Of a stretch of 64,000 bases of DNA, positions 54,477-63,485 are shown in pieces (within the stretch, counting starts at the first letter, position 1; each line of letters opens with the position of its first letter). The translations under genes were made by a program, and so were the position numbers. The stretch is taken from contig NZ_ARVV01000001.1 in assembly GCF_000385375.1 (NCBI RefSeq), positions 3,596,001 to 3,660,000 of the forward strand, given 5' to 3'. Under the pieces are notes generated by a model. It searched no databases. It was not told where the DNA came from and saw only the letters and a program-made list of their open reading frames with translations. The stretch comes from Methyloversatilis discipulorum. GTDB taxonomy: Bacteria > Pseudomonadota > Gammaproteobacteria > Burkholderiales > Rhodocyclaceae.

Positions 54477-55258
54477 GCGATCCGGTCTCGCGCCTGCTGC
54501 TGCGCCGGGCCGGTGGGCACGGCCCCGTCATGCTGATGTACCACTCGGTGGCTGCGGGAAGCGGCCGGCCGGACTGGCCGTGGGCGGCGTCCATGCAGCA
54601 GTTCCGCGCGCAGATGGACATCCTGCAGGCAGGTGGCTGGGCGACGCCGACCATGGGCGAACTGCTGGCCGAGCCATCGCGCTGGCAGGGCCGGGTCGCC
54701 GTCATCACCTTCGACGACGGCTATGCGGACAATCTGGCCGCCTTCGATCTGCTGCGCGAACGGCAGATGCGTGCCACCTGCTTCATCGTGACCGGTTCGA
54801 TCGGCGAAGCGCCACGCTGGAGCTCGACGAACCGCCCTCCGCTGACACTGCTCGACCGCGCGCAATTGCGTGCCCTCGCGGAATCGGGCATCGAGATCGG
54901 CTCGCACACGGTGAATCACCTGCGCCTGCCGGCGCTCGACGACAACGCATTGGCGAACGAGCTGCGCGATTCACGCGCAGCGCTGGAAGACATCACCGGC
55001 GCGCAGGTGCGCAGCTTCGCCTACCCCTACGGCGCCTGGGACGCACGCTGTGCCGCAGCCGTACGCGACGCGGGTTATGCCGGCGCCTGCACCACGCGCA
55101 CCGGCTGGGCGCTGCGCGACGGTGACCCCTACAGCCTGCGCCGCCTGACGCTGTACAACTCGGACAACAGCGGCAGCTTCATGCGCAAGCTGGCGGCCGG
55201 CACCAACGACGTAGGCTGGCCGGCGACGATGCGCCGGCTTCTGCATAGAAAAGGCTGA
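54473..55258 (+). CDS. Polysaccharide deacetylase (CE4)
   Basis: A NodB-type deacetylase of 261 residues. It has the CE4 motifs VITFDDGYADN (catalytic Asp pair), GSHTVNHLRL (His ligands) and FAYPYGAWD. LMYHSVAAG near the start resembles the family's N-terminal strand. No signal peptide or membrane helix is seen, so it may act in the cytosol on lipid-linked sugars or be exported another way. It is coupled to the flippase (ATGA) and 6 bases before the second MBOAT. Confidence 0.92.
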   Translation: MSDPVSRLLLRRAGGHGPVMLMYHSVAAGSGRPDWPWAASMQQFRAQMDILQAGGWATPTMGELLAEPSRWQGRVAVITFDDGYADNLAAFDLLRERQMRATCFIVTGSIGEAPRWSSTNRPPLTLLDRAQLRALAESGIEIGSHTVNHLRLPALDDNALANELRDSRAALEDITGAQVRSFAYPYGAWDARCAAAVRDAGYAGACTTRTGWALRDGDPYSLRRLTLYNSDNSGSFMRKLAAGTNDVGWPATMRRLLHRKG

Positions 55259-55264
55259 GCCGGG

Positions 55265-56815
55265 ATGCTGTTCAACTCGTGGGAATTCCTGCTTGTATTC
55301 CTGCCGTTGAGCTTCTCCGGTTTCTTCCTGCTCGCTCGCGCGAACCGCCGCATCGCCGCCGGCTGGCTGTTCATCGCGTCGCTCGCCTTCTACGGCTGGT
55401 GGGAGCCAATACACGTCCTGCTGCTGCTCGCCTCGATCGCCTTCAATTTCACGGTCGGTTCCGCCATCTCGTCGGCGCATGCGGCCGGCGCGATGGCACG
55501 CGCAAAGCGTCTGCTGTGGCTGGGCATCGTCGCCGACCTGGCGCTGCTGGGCTGGTTCAAGTACGCGAACTTCGTCGTGAACAGCGCGAACGCGGTCGGT
55601 GACTTCGGCTGGCAGCTCGAACACGTCGTGCTGCCGCTGGGCGTGTCCTTCTTCACCTTCACCCAGATCGCCTTCCTGGTCGACGCCTTCCGCGGCGAAG
55701 TGAAGGAACGCAACCCCATCCACTACGGCCTGTTCGTGACCTGGTTTCCGCACCTGATCGCCGGGCCGGTACTGCATCACAAGGAAATGATGCCGCAGTT
55801 CGCCGCTGCGGCGACCTACCGCTTCAGCTGGGAGAACGTCGCCGTCGGCGGCACGATGTTCGTCATCGGGCTGTTCAAGAAAGTGGTGCTGGCCGACGGC
55901 GTTGCGGTGTACGTGGCGCCGGTTTTTTCGGCCGCCGGCAATGGCGTGCAGCCCGGCATCATCGAAGCCTGGTGCGGCGCACTGGCCTACACGCTGCAGC
56001 TCTACTTCGACTTCTCCGGCTACTCCGACATGGCGATCGGCCTGTCGCGCATGTTCGGCGTGCGCCTGCCGCTGAATTTCGATTCGCCCTACAAGGCGGC
56101 CAACATGATCGAGTTCTGGCGGCGCTGGCACATGACGCTGTCGCGCTTCCTGCGCGATTACCTGTACTTCGCGCTGGGCGGCAACCGGCGAGGGCCGCTG
56201 CGCCGCTACGTCAACCTGCTGCTCACCATGGTGCTGGGCGGTCTGTGGCATGGCGCCGGCTGGACCTTCGTCGTCTGGGGCGCGCTGCACGGGCTCTATC
56301 TGTGCGTGAACCACGGCTGGCGGGCACTGCGCGCGCGCCTGTCCAGCCGCCCGGCCGGCAGCGCTGAACGCCTCGCCGGCGCGGCACTCACCTTCGTCGC
56401 CGTGGTGCTGGCCTGGGTGTTCTTCCGCGCCAGCGACTTCGATGCCGCCTGGCGGATGATGGCCGCGATGCGCGGCGAGGCAGCCTTGCAGGTGCCCGTC
56501 AACTGGCCGCTGGCCTGGCAGCTGACCGCCGCGCTGAAGGCAATCGGACTGAGCGCGACACAGGGCGTGCCGGTGACTGCCTTCGATCCGTCCGGTCACG
56601 CGCCGTTCTGGATCGCCGGCCTGCTCGCCATCGTCTGGCTGGCGCCCAATTCACAGCAGATCATGGCGCGCTTCGAGCCCGCGCTCGAACACGCACAGGC
56701 ATCGAGGATCGCCTGGCGGCCGACCCGGCTGACGGCGATCTGCGCCGGCTGCGCCTTCGGCTTCGCGCTGCTGCACCTGAATCGCGTCAGCGAATTTCTC
56801 TACTTCCAGTTCTGA
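55265..56815 (+). CDS. MBOAT O-acyltransferase (AlgI-like), second copy
   Basis: A membrane protein of 516 residues, about 40 longer than the first MBOAT. The catalytic His is in MVLGGLWHGAGWTFVVWG (about residue 331); HLIAGPVLHHKEMMPQF, FSGYSDMAIGLSRMFG and NMIEFWRRWHMTLSRFLRDY precede it. These stretches are closer to alginate-type AlgI than those of the first copy. Its stop is 5 bases before an SGNH-like gene, so the pair order is the reverse of the first set. Likely acetyl donor is acetyl-CoA; target residue unknown. Confidence 0.94.
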   Translation: MLFNSWEFLLVFLPLSFSGFFLLARANRRIAAGWLFIASLAFYGWWEPIHVLLLLASIAFNFTVGSAISSAHAAGAMARAKRLLWLGIVADLALLGWFKYANFVVNSANAVGDFGWQLEHVVLPLGVSFFTFTQIAFLVDAFRGEVKERNPIHYGLFVTWFPHLIAGPVLHHKEMMPQFAAAATYRFSWENVAVGGTMFVIGLFKKVVLADGVAVYVAPVFSAAGNGVQPGIIEAWCGALAYTLQLYFDFSGYSDMAIGLSRMFGVRLPLNFDSPYKAANMIEFWRRWHMTLSRFLRDYLYFALGGNRRGPLRRYVNLLLTMVLGGLWHGAGWTFVVWGALHGLYLCVNHGWRALRARLSSRPAGSAERLAGAALTFVAVVLAWVFFRASDFDAAWRMMAAMRGEAALQVPVNWPLAWQLTAALKAIGLSATQGVPVTAFDPSGHAPFWIAGLLAIVWLAPNSQQIMARFEPALEHAQASRIAWRPTRLTAICAGCAFGFALLHLNRVSEFLYFQF

Positions 56816-56820
56816 CGCGC

Positions 56821-57885
56821 ATGAGCCGACCGCCGATTTCCTTCCGCCGCTACATGGCCCTGACGGCACTCAGCGCGGCGGCAGTCTGCGCCATCGCCTT
56901 CGCCATCAATGCGGCGGTCGACCCGCTGTGGCATTTCGGCGGCAACCGCTTCACTGGCGTCAATCCGCATTTCAACGAACGCCTGTCCAAGATCAACCTG
57001 CTGCAGCGCCGGATGGCCGATTACGACTGCCTGATCTTCGGCAGCTCACGCGGCACGCTGATGCCGGGTGACGCCTTCGCGCCGCACCGCTGCTTCAACC
57101 TGTCCTTCGCGAGCGGGCAGATCGAGGAATTCATCGCCTACGCCGACTACCTGCGCCATCTCGGCATGCGGCCGAAGCTCGTCGTGGTCGGCGTCGATGG
57201 CTTCAACTTCCTGCGCGAAGGGCGTGATCCGCCGTCGATTCCCGATTTCGTCCGCGAACTGCGCGCGCCGCCCGGCGTGCTGGCCGACTACCTGTCGGCC
57301 GGCAGCCTCGCGCTGTCCTGGCAGGCGCTGACCCAGCCCGGCACGCCGCGCTACTACGACCGCAATTTCGACTGCGTCATCCGCGCCGATGCCCCCGCCT
57401 TCGACCCGGCGCGCTTCCGCAGCGCGGAAGGCCTGCAGCGCAACGACGCCCGGCGCCGCCAGTCGATTCCGTTCGACAGCGCCAACTCGCGCCTGTACGG
57501 CGAACTGGCGAAGCGCTTTCCGGACGCCCGCGTGCTCGCCTACGTGCCGCCGGTCAGCGCCTGGCGCATCGACGAAATGGAGCGCAACGGCCTGCTCGAC
57601 GGCTATCTCGACGCGCTGTACGCGACCGCCGGGCACTTCCCGCGCCTGATCGACTTTTCGCTGCCCGGCGAGCGGACAGCCCGCACCGACAACACCTACG
57701 ACGGCTCGCACTACGCGGTGGCGGTGAACCGCGACATGGCCGCACAACTGATGTCGGAGGGGGCGCCCGCCTGGGGCGTCGAGGTCACCGGCGCGGGCCG
57801 TGACGTATACCAGCGCCGTTATCGGCAAGCGCTGCTAGCATTCCGGGACGCTCAAGAGTTTCGCGCATCCGCCCACCTACCGTGA
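56821..57885 (+). CDS. Membrane-anchored SGNH-like protein, partner of the second MBOAT
   Basis: A 354-residue protein with one N-terminal membrane helix (about residues 11-30) and a periplasmic domain. LIFGSSRGT near residue 70 matches SGNH block I and YDGSHYAVAVN near residue 293 gives the DxxH. The layout is the same as in the 47127 protein, but the two share little sequence by eye, so they are not recent copies. It would finish the acylation begun by the MBOAT. A gap of 70 bases follows before the next glycosyltransferase. Confidence 0.72.
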   Translation: MSRPPISFRRYMALTALSAAAVCAIAFAINAAVDPLWHFGGNRFTGVNPHFNERLSKINLLQRRMADYDCLIFGSSRGTLMPGDAFAPHRCFNLSFASGQIEEFIAYADYLRHLGMRPKLVVVGVDGFNFLREGRDPPSIPDFVRELRAPPGVLADYLSAGSLALSWQALTQPGTPRYYDRNFDCVIRADAPAFDPARFRSAEGLQRNDARRRQSIPFDSANSRLYGELAKRFPDARVLAYVPPVSAWRIDEMERNGLLDGYLDALYATAGHFPRLIDFSLPGERTARTDNTYDGSHYAVAVNRDMAAQLMSEGAPAWGVEVTGAGRDVYQRRYRQALLAFRDAQEFRASAHLP

Positions 57886-57955
57886 CCACCGCCGTCCGAC
57901 CGTCCCTCGCCCCTTCCGCAACCCTGCCTCCTTCAGCCCAGCGGAGCAGCGCGGC

Positions 57956-58918
57956 GTGACGCCTGCCATCTCCATCGTCATGCCGTGCTACAACGGCGCC
58001 CGTCACCTCGCCCAGAGCGTGGCCAGCGTTCAGGCGCAGACGCGCGGCGACTGGGAACTGATCATCGTCGACGACGGCTCGCGCGACGACTCCTGGCAGG
58101 TCATGCAGGCACTGGCCAACGCTGACCCGCGCATCGTGCCGCTGCAACAGACGAACGCCGGCGCGGCCGCCGCGCGCAATACCGGGCTGGCGCGGGCGCG
58201 CGGTCGCCTGCTGGCCTTCCTCGACTCGGACGACACCTGGCACCCGGAATTCCTCGAACGCATGTCGGCCGCGCTGGCCGGCCGCGAAGACGAAGCACTC
58301 GCCTACTGCGGCTGGCAGAACATCGGCGTCGGCCGCGAGGGCAGCAAGCCCTTCGTGCCGCCCGACTACGAGACACCGGACAAGGTCGAAGCACTGCTCG
58401 GCGGCTGCCGCTGGCCCATCCACGGCGCCATGCTCGGCATGGCGGCGATACGCCGCCACGGCGCCTTCGACACCGCGCTCAGTTCGTGCATGGATTACGA
58501 CCTGTGGCTGCGGCTGGGCAGCGTGCTGCCTCTGGTGCGTGTCCCCGAGGTGCTGGCCTTCTACCACTTCCACGACGGCGAGCAGATCACCAAGAACCGC
58601 TCGCGCATCGCCTTCAACCATCTGCGCGCGCAGCGCAAGTTCCTCGCCGCCAACCCGGACATTGCCGACCGTCTGGGCCGGCACAAGGTACGCGACATCA
58701 CCGACGGCGAACTGCTGCACCGCGCCTACACCAGCTACTGGAAGGGCGACCTGCTGACCGCGCGTCCACTGTTCCGCGCCGTCATGAAGAGCGGCTATGG
58801 CGGCGCAAAGGACTGGCTCTACATGTTGCCCGCCCTGCTGCCGCTGCCGCTGCACCGCCTGTTGCTGAACACCCGGCGCCGCCCGAATGCGGCAGATACC
58901 CGGAGCAAGTCGTCATGA
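57956..58918 (+). CDS. Family 2 glycosyltransferase
   Basis: A 320-residue GT-A enzyme starting at GTG 57956 with GGAG upstream. It shows ISIVMPCYNGARHL, LIIVDDGSRDDS, RNTGLARARGRLLAFLDSDD (metal-binding DSD) and CMDYDLWLRLG, followed by a basic C-terminus. Its stop overlaps the next glycosyltransferase start (ATGA). Donor sugar unknown. Confidence 0.9.
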   Translation: MTPAISIVMPCYNGARHLAQSVASVQAQTRGDWELIIVDDGSRDDSWQVMQALANADPRIVPLQQTNAGAAAARNTGLARARGRLLAFLDSDDTWHPEFLERMSAALAGREDEALAYCGWQNIGVGREGSKPFVPPDYETPDKVEALLGGCRWPIHGAMLGMAAIRRHGAFDTALSSCMDYDLWLRLGSVLPLVRVPEVLAFYHFHDGEQITKNRSRIAFNHLRAQRKFLAANPDIADRLGRHKVRDITDGELLHRAYTSYWKGDLLTARPLFRAVMKSGYGGAKDWLYMLPALLPLPLHRLLLNTRRRPNAADTRSKSS

Positions 58919-59859
58919 TCAGTTTCGCCTTCTGTACCTACAACCGCTCGGACCGGCTGGAGGCGCTGGTTGCCGCGATGCGCGCGCAGCAGTGTGCCGA
59001 GCCGTTCGAAATCCTCGTCATCAACAACAACAGCTGCGACGACACGCTGGCCGTGCTCGAACGTCTGGCCGCCCAGCCGGGCGTGCCGCTGCGCTACGTG
59101 ACCGAATCGACCCAGGGCATCGTGCCAGCGCGCAACCGCGGCCTGGCCGAAGCGATGGACAGTGACATCCTGATCTACATGGACGACGACGAACTGCCGC
59201 ATCCCGGGCTGGTCGAGGCGGCGCGGCACGCCATCCGCGAAGAAGGCGCGCAGTGCGCCGGCGGCCGCGTCGAGGTGAGCTTCGCGCCGGGCCAGCGCCC
59301 GCGCTGGCTGGAGAACAATCTGCTCGGCTTCCTCGCCGAGGTGAATCACGGCCCGGATGCGTTCTGGATCAAGGACGACACGACGCCGGTGTGGACCGCC
59401 AACGTCGCCTACGACATGCGCATCTTCCGCGAGGATCCGACCCTGCGCTTCGACAAGCGCTTCGACCGCGTCGGCAACGTGATAGGCGGCGGATCCGACG
59501 CGGTCATGTTCCGCGCCCTGCTCGAACGCAAGCTGAAGCTGCGCTATCGGCCGGACATGGTGGTCGACCATTTCGTCGAGACCTGGCGCCTGAAACGCAG
59601 CTACTTCCTGCGTCTGCATTACCGCGGCGGCCTGCGCTTCGGCGAACATCGGATGGAACGCGCGCCGAAGGAACTGTTCGGGGTACCGCCCTTCCTGCTG
59701 CGGCAGCTGCTGTCGCACACGGCACGCTGGCTGCGCATGTGGGTGACCGCTCAACCCGGCGCGCTGCGCCAGGGCATGAACGCGGCGCACACCTTCGGCA
59801 TGCTGCGCGGCTACCGCCGCCGCGGCCGCAGCGGCGCGCCGCAAGGCAGCGCCGTCTGA
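58915..59859 (+). CDS. Family 2 glycosyltransferase
   Basis: A 314-residue GT-A enzyme of the type that begins ISFAFCTYNRSDRL. It has LVINNNSCDDT, ARNRGLAEAMDSDILIYMDDDE (acidic metal site) and a Gly-rich NVIGGGSDAVMF. It resembles the 59876 protein more than the other five in its motif style (CTYNR/CTHNR, DDDE/DDDH). Coupled to the gene before it. Sugar unknown. Confidence 0.88.
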   Translation: MISFAFCTYNRSDRLEALVAAMRAQQCAEPFEILVINNNSCDDTLAVLERLAAQPGVPLRYVTESTQGIVPARNRGLAEAMDSDILIYMDDDELPHPGLVEAARHAIREEGAQCAGGRVEVSFAPGQRPRWLENNLLGFLAEVNHGPDAFWIKDDTTPVWTANVAYDMRIFREDPTLRFDKRFDRVGNVIGGGSDAVMFRALLERKLKLRYRPDMVVDHFVETWRLKRSYFLRLHYRGGLRFGEHRMERAPKELFGVPPFLLRQLLSHTARWLRMWVTAQPGALRQGMNAAHTFGMLRGYRRRGRSGAPQGSAV

Positions 59860-59875
59860 GGCTTCGCGCTGCGCA

Positions 59876-60775
59876 ATGCCGTCACTGACCATACTGATCT
59901 GCACGCATAACCGCCGCACGCTGCTGGCAAAGGCGCTGGCTTCGCTCGACGCGGCACGCCGGCCAGCGGGCTGGACGGTGCGCATCATGGTCATGGCAAA
60001 CGCCTGCAGCGACGACACGCTGGACTGGCTGGCAACGCGCCAGCACGGCCTGCCACTGCTCGCCGACCACGAGCCAACGCCAGGCAAGTCGCACGCGCTG
60101 AACCGCGCGCTGACACGCATCGACAGCGACTGCATCGCCTTCGTCGACGACGACCACCGGGTCGATGCAGGCTATATCGAGGCGGTGTGCGCGGCGTTCG
60201 ACCGCCATCCGGATGCCGCCCTGCTGTGCGGCCGCATCCTGCCCGACTGGGACGGCAGCGAGCCGGCATGGGCACGCGATACCGGGCCCTACCGCGTCTA
60301 TCCGCTGCCGGTGCCGCGCTTCGATCTCGGCGACGAAGGCATGGAAGTACCGGTTGGCAGGGCGGTGCCCGGCGGCGGCAATCTGGCGGTGCGAACCGAG
60401 TGGGCGACCCGCATCGGCCGCTTCTCGACCGAACTGGGCCCGCAAGGACACGACCTCGGTGGCGCCGAGGACTTCGACTGGGTGACCCGCGGGCTGGCGA
60501 TGGGCGCACGTCTCGTGTACGTACCCGACATGATCCAGTACCACTATGTCGATGGCGCGCGACTGCGCACCGGCTATGTCGTGCGCAAGGCCTTCATCCG
60601 CTCGTCGTCGGTCGCCCACGTCGAAGGCATCCGGCCGGCCGCCTACATGCTGCGCAAGGCGCTGGGCTATCTCGGCGCACTGGCGACCTCGCTGTCGTCC
60701 GACCGCCGCCGTCACTATCTCGTGCGTCTGGCCGCCTCGCTCGGCGAGTTGCACGGCGCGCTGAAGAATCGCTGA
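59876..60775 (+). CDS. Family 2 glycosyltransferase
   Basis: A 299-residue GT-A enzyme: LTILICTHNRRTLL, NACSDDTLDW, GKSHALNRAL, CIAFVDDDHRVD (metal site) and the acceptor block GGAEDFDWVTRGLAMG. The GKSHALN stretch is typical of one branch of GT2 enzymes. It is 16 bases after the previous gene and 10 before the sulfotransferase, so it is probably co-transcribed with both. Confidence 0.88.
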   Translation: MPSLTILICTHNRRTLLAKALASLDAARRPAGWTVRIMVMANACSDDTLDWLATRQHGLPLLADHEPTPGKSHALNRALTRIDSDCIAFVDDDHRVDAGYIEAVCAAFDRHPDAALLCGRILPDWDGSEPAWARDTGPYRVYPLPVPRFDLGDEGMEVPVGRAVPGGGNLAVRTEWATRIGRFSTELGPQGHDLGGAEDFDWVTRGLAMGARLVYVPDMIQYHYVDGARLRTGYVVRKAFIRSSSVAHVEGIRPAAYMLRKALGYLGALATSLSSDRRRHYLVRLAASLGELHGALKNR

Positions 60776-60785
60776 ACGGACCCCG

Positions 60786-61736
60786 ATGCTGAACAAACTG
60801 GCCAAGCTGCGCGATCCCGACATCGTCGCCAAGAACATCGTCGAACTGCAGCGCGACGCGCGCGGCCTGTGGTGGGACCTGACCCGCCCGACGCCGCAGC
60901 CGCCGGTCTTCCTGGTCGGCTGTTCGCGTTCCGGCACCACGGTCACCTTCGAAACCATAGGCGCGTCGAAACAGCTGGTGAACCTCGGTTTCGAAATCCC
61001 GCAGTTCTGGAACGAGCTGTACGGTCCGCTCAACAACGGCTGGCATTCGGAAGCCGCCGGCGCCGAACACGCGAAGCCCGAACACCGCGACGCCGCGCTG
61101 CGCTTCTTCTACCGCCGGCTGGGCGGTGGCCGCGTGCTCGACAAGACCTGCATCAACGTGATGCGCATCGGCTATCTGCACGCGCTGTTCCCGGAAGCGA
61201 AGTTCGTGTTCATCCAGCGCGACGGCCGCGACAACATCAGTTCGATGATCGATGGCTGGCGGCTCGGCCGCACCGACGGCGACTTCCATCTGTCGCAGTT
61301 CCTCGGCGACTTCCCGGAGCCGGTGGCGATCAATGGCGGCGAGTACACCGACTGGGCCTTCTTCCTCGCGCCCGGCTGGCAGGCCTACAACCACGCGCCG
61401 ATCGAGGAGGTGTGCGCCTTCCAGTGGATCAGCGCCAACCAGCTCGCGCTCGACGCCGCAGCCGCGCTGCCGGCCGACCGCTGGATACATCTGCGCTACG
61501 AGGACCTGTTCGAGCGGCCGGTCGACATGTTCCGCGACGTCTATGCGCGGCTCGACCTCGATTTCACGACGGACATCGAACAGCGCTGCCGCACGCTGGA
61601 CCAGCGGCCGACCAGCATCGTCAAGGGCAAGCCGGCGAGGGCGAAGTGGAAGCAGCAGAACCCGGAACTGATCGAGCGCATCCTCGACCGCATCGCGCCG
61701 ATGCAGACCCGCCTCGGCTACGACACCGGCGCATGA
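60786..61736 (+). CDS. Sulfotransferase
   Basis: A 316-residue cytosolic protein with the PAPS-binding signatures of sulfotransferases: the 5'-phosphosulfate loop LVGCSRSGTT (about residues 43-52) and the 3'-phosphate site FIQRDGRDNISSM (about 141-153). IHLRYEDLFERP also fits the family, and the C-terminal KGKPARAKWKQQNPELIERI matches the end of carbohydrate sulfotransferases. It would transfer sulfate from PAPS to a sugar of the polymer or a lipid-linked unit. It overlaps the next glycosyltransferase by four bases, which ties it to the locus. Confidence 0.88.
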   Translation: MLNKLAKLRDPDIVAKNIVELQRDARGLWWDLTRPTPQPPVFLVGCSRSGTTVTFETIGASKQLVNLGFEIPQFWNELYGPLNNGWHSEAAGAEHAKPEHRDAALRFFYRRLGGGRVLDKTCINVMRIGYLHALFPEAKFVFIQRDGRDNISSMIDGWRLGRTDGDFHLSQFLGDFPEPVAINGGEYTDWAFFLAPGWQAYNHAPIEEVCAFQWISANQLALDAAAALPADRWIHLRYEDLFERPVDMFRDVYARLDLDFTTDIEQRCRTLDQRPTSIVKGKPARAKWKQQNPELIERILDRIAPMQTRLGYDTGA

Positions 61737-62626
61737 GCACGCCGCGCGTCAGCATCGTCATGCCGGCGTACAACTGCGCCTGGTGCATAGACCGCGCGAT
61801 CGATTCGGTACAGGCGCAGACCTTCACCGATTTCGAACTGATCGTCGTAGACGACGGCAGCACCGACGACACGCCCACCCTGCTCGCCCGCCGCGGCGAC
61901 GCGCTGCGCGTGATCCGTCAGGACAACGCCGGCATGTCGGCCGCGCGCAACACCGGCATTGCCGCCGCACGCGGCGAATTCATCGCCTTTCTCGACAGCG
62001 ACGACTGGTGGCGCCCGCACAAGCTCGCGCAGCAGGTTGCACTGCTCGACGCGGAACCCGACATCGGCTTCTGCTCGCACGCTACCGAACTGCAGTCGCC
62101 GGAGGGCGTCAAGGTCGGCGAATGGGACGGCCCGCCGGATGCCGGGAACCTCGTGGCACGCATACTCGGCGGTCACTCGGCGGTGGCCGGCGGCGCGTCG
62201 TCGGTAATGGTCAGGCGCGCGCTCCTCGAGCGCACCGGCGGCTTCGACGCCCGTCTGCGCGGCGCCGAAGACACCGATCAGTGGGTGCGCCTCGCCGCCG
62301 CCGGCCGCTACGCCTGCCTGCCCGATCTGCAGGTCGTGGTGACGCGCAATCCCGGCAGCGTCAGCCGCAACCGCGAGGCGATGCGCCGCGGCGCCCTCGA
62401 CTGCCTGGACAAGAACCGCGCGCTGCTGCCTGTGGCGCAGCAGTCCGCCTTCTGGCGCAGCTGCCGTGCCAGCGTGCTGGCCGACTATGCCAAGTGGCGC
62501 TACCGCGACGGCGAGCGCGCGGCCGCGCTGCGCGATCTCGCACAGGCCTTCGCACTGGCACCGCTGGCGCGCGGCCGTCTCATCCTGTCACTGGCGCTGG
62601 CCATGCTGACCGGCCGCCCGATCTGA
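61733..62626 (+). CDS. Family 2 glycosyltransferase
   Basis: A 297-residue GT-A enzyme: VSIVMPAYNCAWCIDRAI, LIVVDDGSTDDT, ARNTGIAAARGEFIAFLDSD (metal-binding DSD) and LRGAEDTDQWVRLAAAG. A long open frame upstream lies inside the sulfotransferase gene; the ATG at 61733 fits the family start. Donor unknown. Confidence 0.9.
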   Translation: MSTPRVSIVMPAYNCAWCIDRAIDSVQAQTFTDFELIVVDDGSTDDTPTLLARRGDALRVIRQDNAGMSAARNTGIAAARGEFIAFLDSDDWWRPHKLAQQVALLDAEPDIGFCSHATELQSPEGVKVGEWDGPPDAGNLVARILGGHSAVAGGASSVMVRRALLERTGGFDARLRGAEDTDQWVRLAAAGRYACLPDLQVVVTRNPGSVSRNREAMRRGALDCLDKNRALLPVAQQSAFWRSCRASVLADYAKWRYRDGERAAALRDLAQAFALAPLARGRLILSLALAMLTGRPI

Positions 62627-62633
62627 CGCTGCC

Positions 62634-63485
62634 ATGCTGAGCGTCGTCATCCCGGCGCACAACGCGGCCCGCTGGATCGCCGATGCGGTCGCCAGCGTGC
62701 AGGCCCAGCCGCTGTCGTCCGCACCCGACATCATCGTCGTCGCCAACCACTGCAGCGACAACACCTCGGACATCGCCCGCGCGGCCGGTGCCCGCGTCAT
62801 CGACAGCCCGGCGCCCGGACCCGCCGCCGCACGCAATGCCGGCGTAGCCGCGGGCAGCGGCGAGTTCGTCGCCTTCCTCGACGCCGACGACCTGTGGCCG
62901 GCCGACAGCCTGCCAGCGCGACTCGCGCTGCTGGAAGCGACGCCCGATGCGGCGATGGTGTTCGGCGACTGCCGCCAGTTCGACGACGCCGGCGACGGCA
63001 CGACTCGGCCACACGCACGGACGCTGTTCGAGCAGGGCGGTCTGGACACCAATTTCTTTGGCGACGCGGCGCGGGTGATCGATCCGCTCGACAAGCTGCT
63101 CGACGCCGACTTCGTCACTACCGGCAGCGTCGTGATGCGACGCCACGCCTTCGAGGCGCTCGGCGGTTTCGACAGCTCGCTCGCGCTGGTCGAGGATCTC
63201 GACCTGTGGCTGCGCTGCGCCGCACGTTTCCCGCTGCTGTGGCATCCGGGCCTGGCGCTGCTGCGCCGCCGTCATGACAGCAATCTGTCGCGCGACACCA
63301 CGGCGATGCAGTATGCCTATATCGACGTGCTTGGCCGCCTCGCGCAATGGCCGCAGGCACAGCATCTCAAGGCGCGCATCGATGCGCTGCGCCGGCGCGA
63401 ACTGCGCTCGCTGGCGCGACAATCCCTGTCCGCCGGTCACCCGCTGAGCGCGCTGCGTCAGTGGCTCAGGGCGGTATCGACATGA
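62634..63485 (+). CDS. Family 2 glycosyltransferase
   Basis: A 283-residue GT-A enzyme: LSVVIPAHNAARWI, IIVVANHCSDNTSD, ARNAGVAAGSGEFVAFLDAD (metal-binding DAD) and LVEDLDLWLRCAARF. It is the seventh GT2 enzyme of the right arm. Its stop overlaps the next gene start (ATGA). Confidence 0.9.
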   Translation: MLSVVIPAHNAARWIADAVASVQAQPLSSAPDIIVVANHCSDNTSDIARAAGARVIDSPAPGPAAARNAGVAAGSGEFVAFLDADDLWPADSLPARLALLEATPDAAMVFGDCRQFDDAGDGTTRPHARTLFEQGGLDTNFFGDAARVIDPLDKLLDADFVTTGSVVMRRHAFEALGGFDSSLALVEDLDLWLRCAARFPLLWHPGLALLRRRHDSNLSRDTTAMQYAYIDVLGRLAQWPQAQHLKARIDALRRRELRSLARQSLSAGHPLSALRQWLRAVST

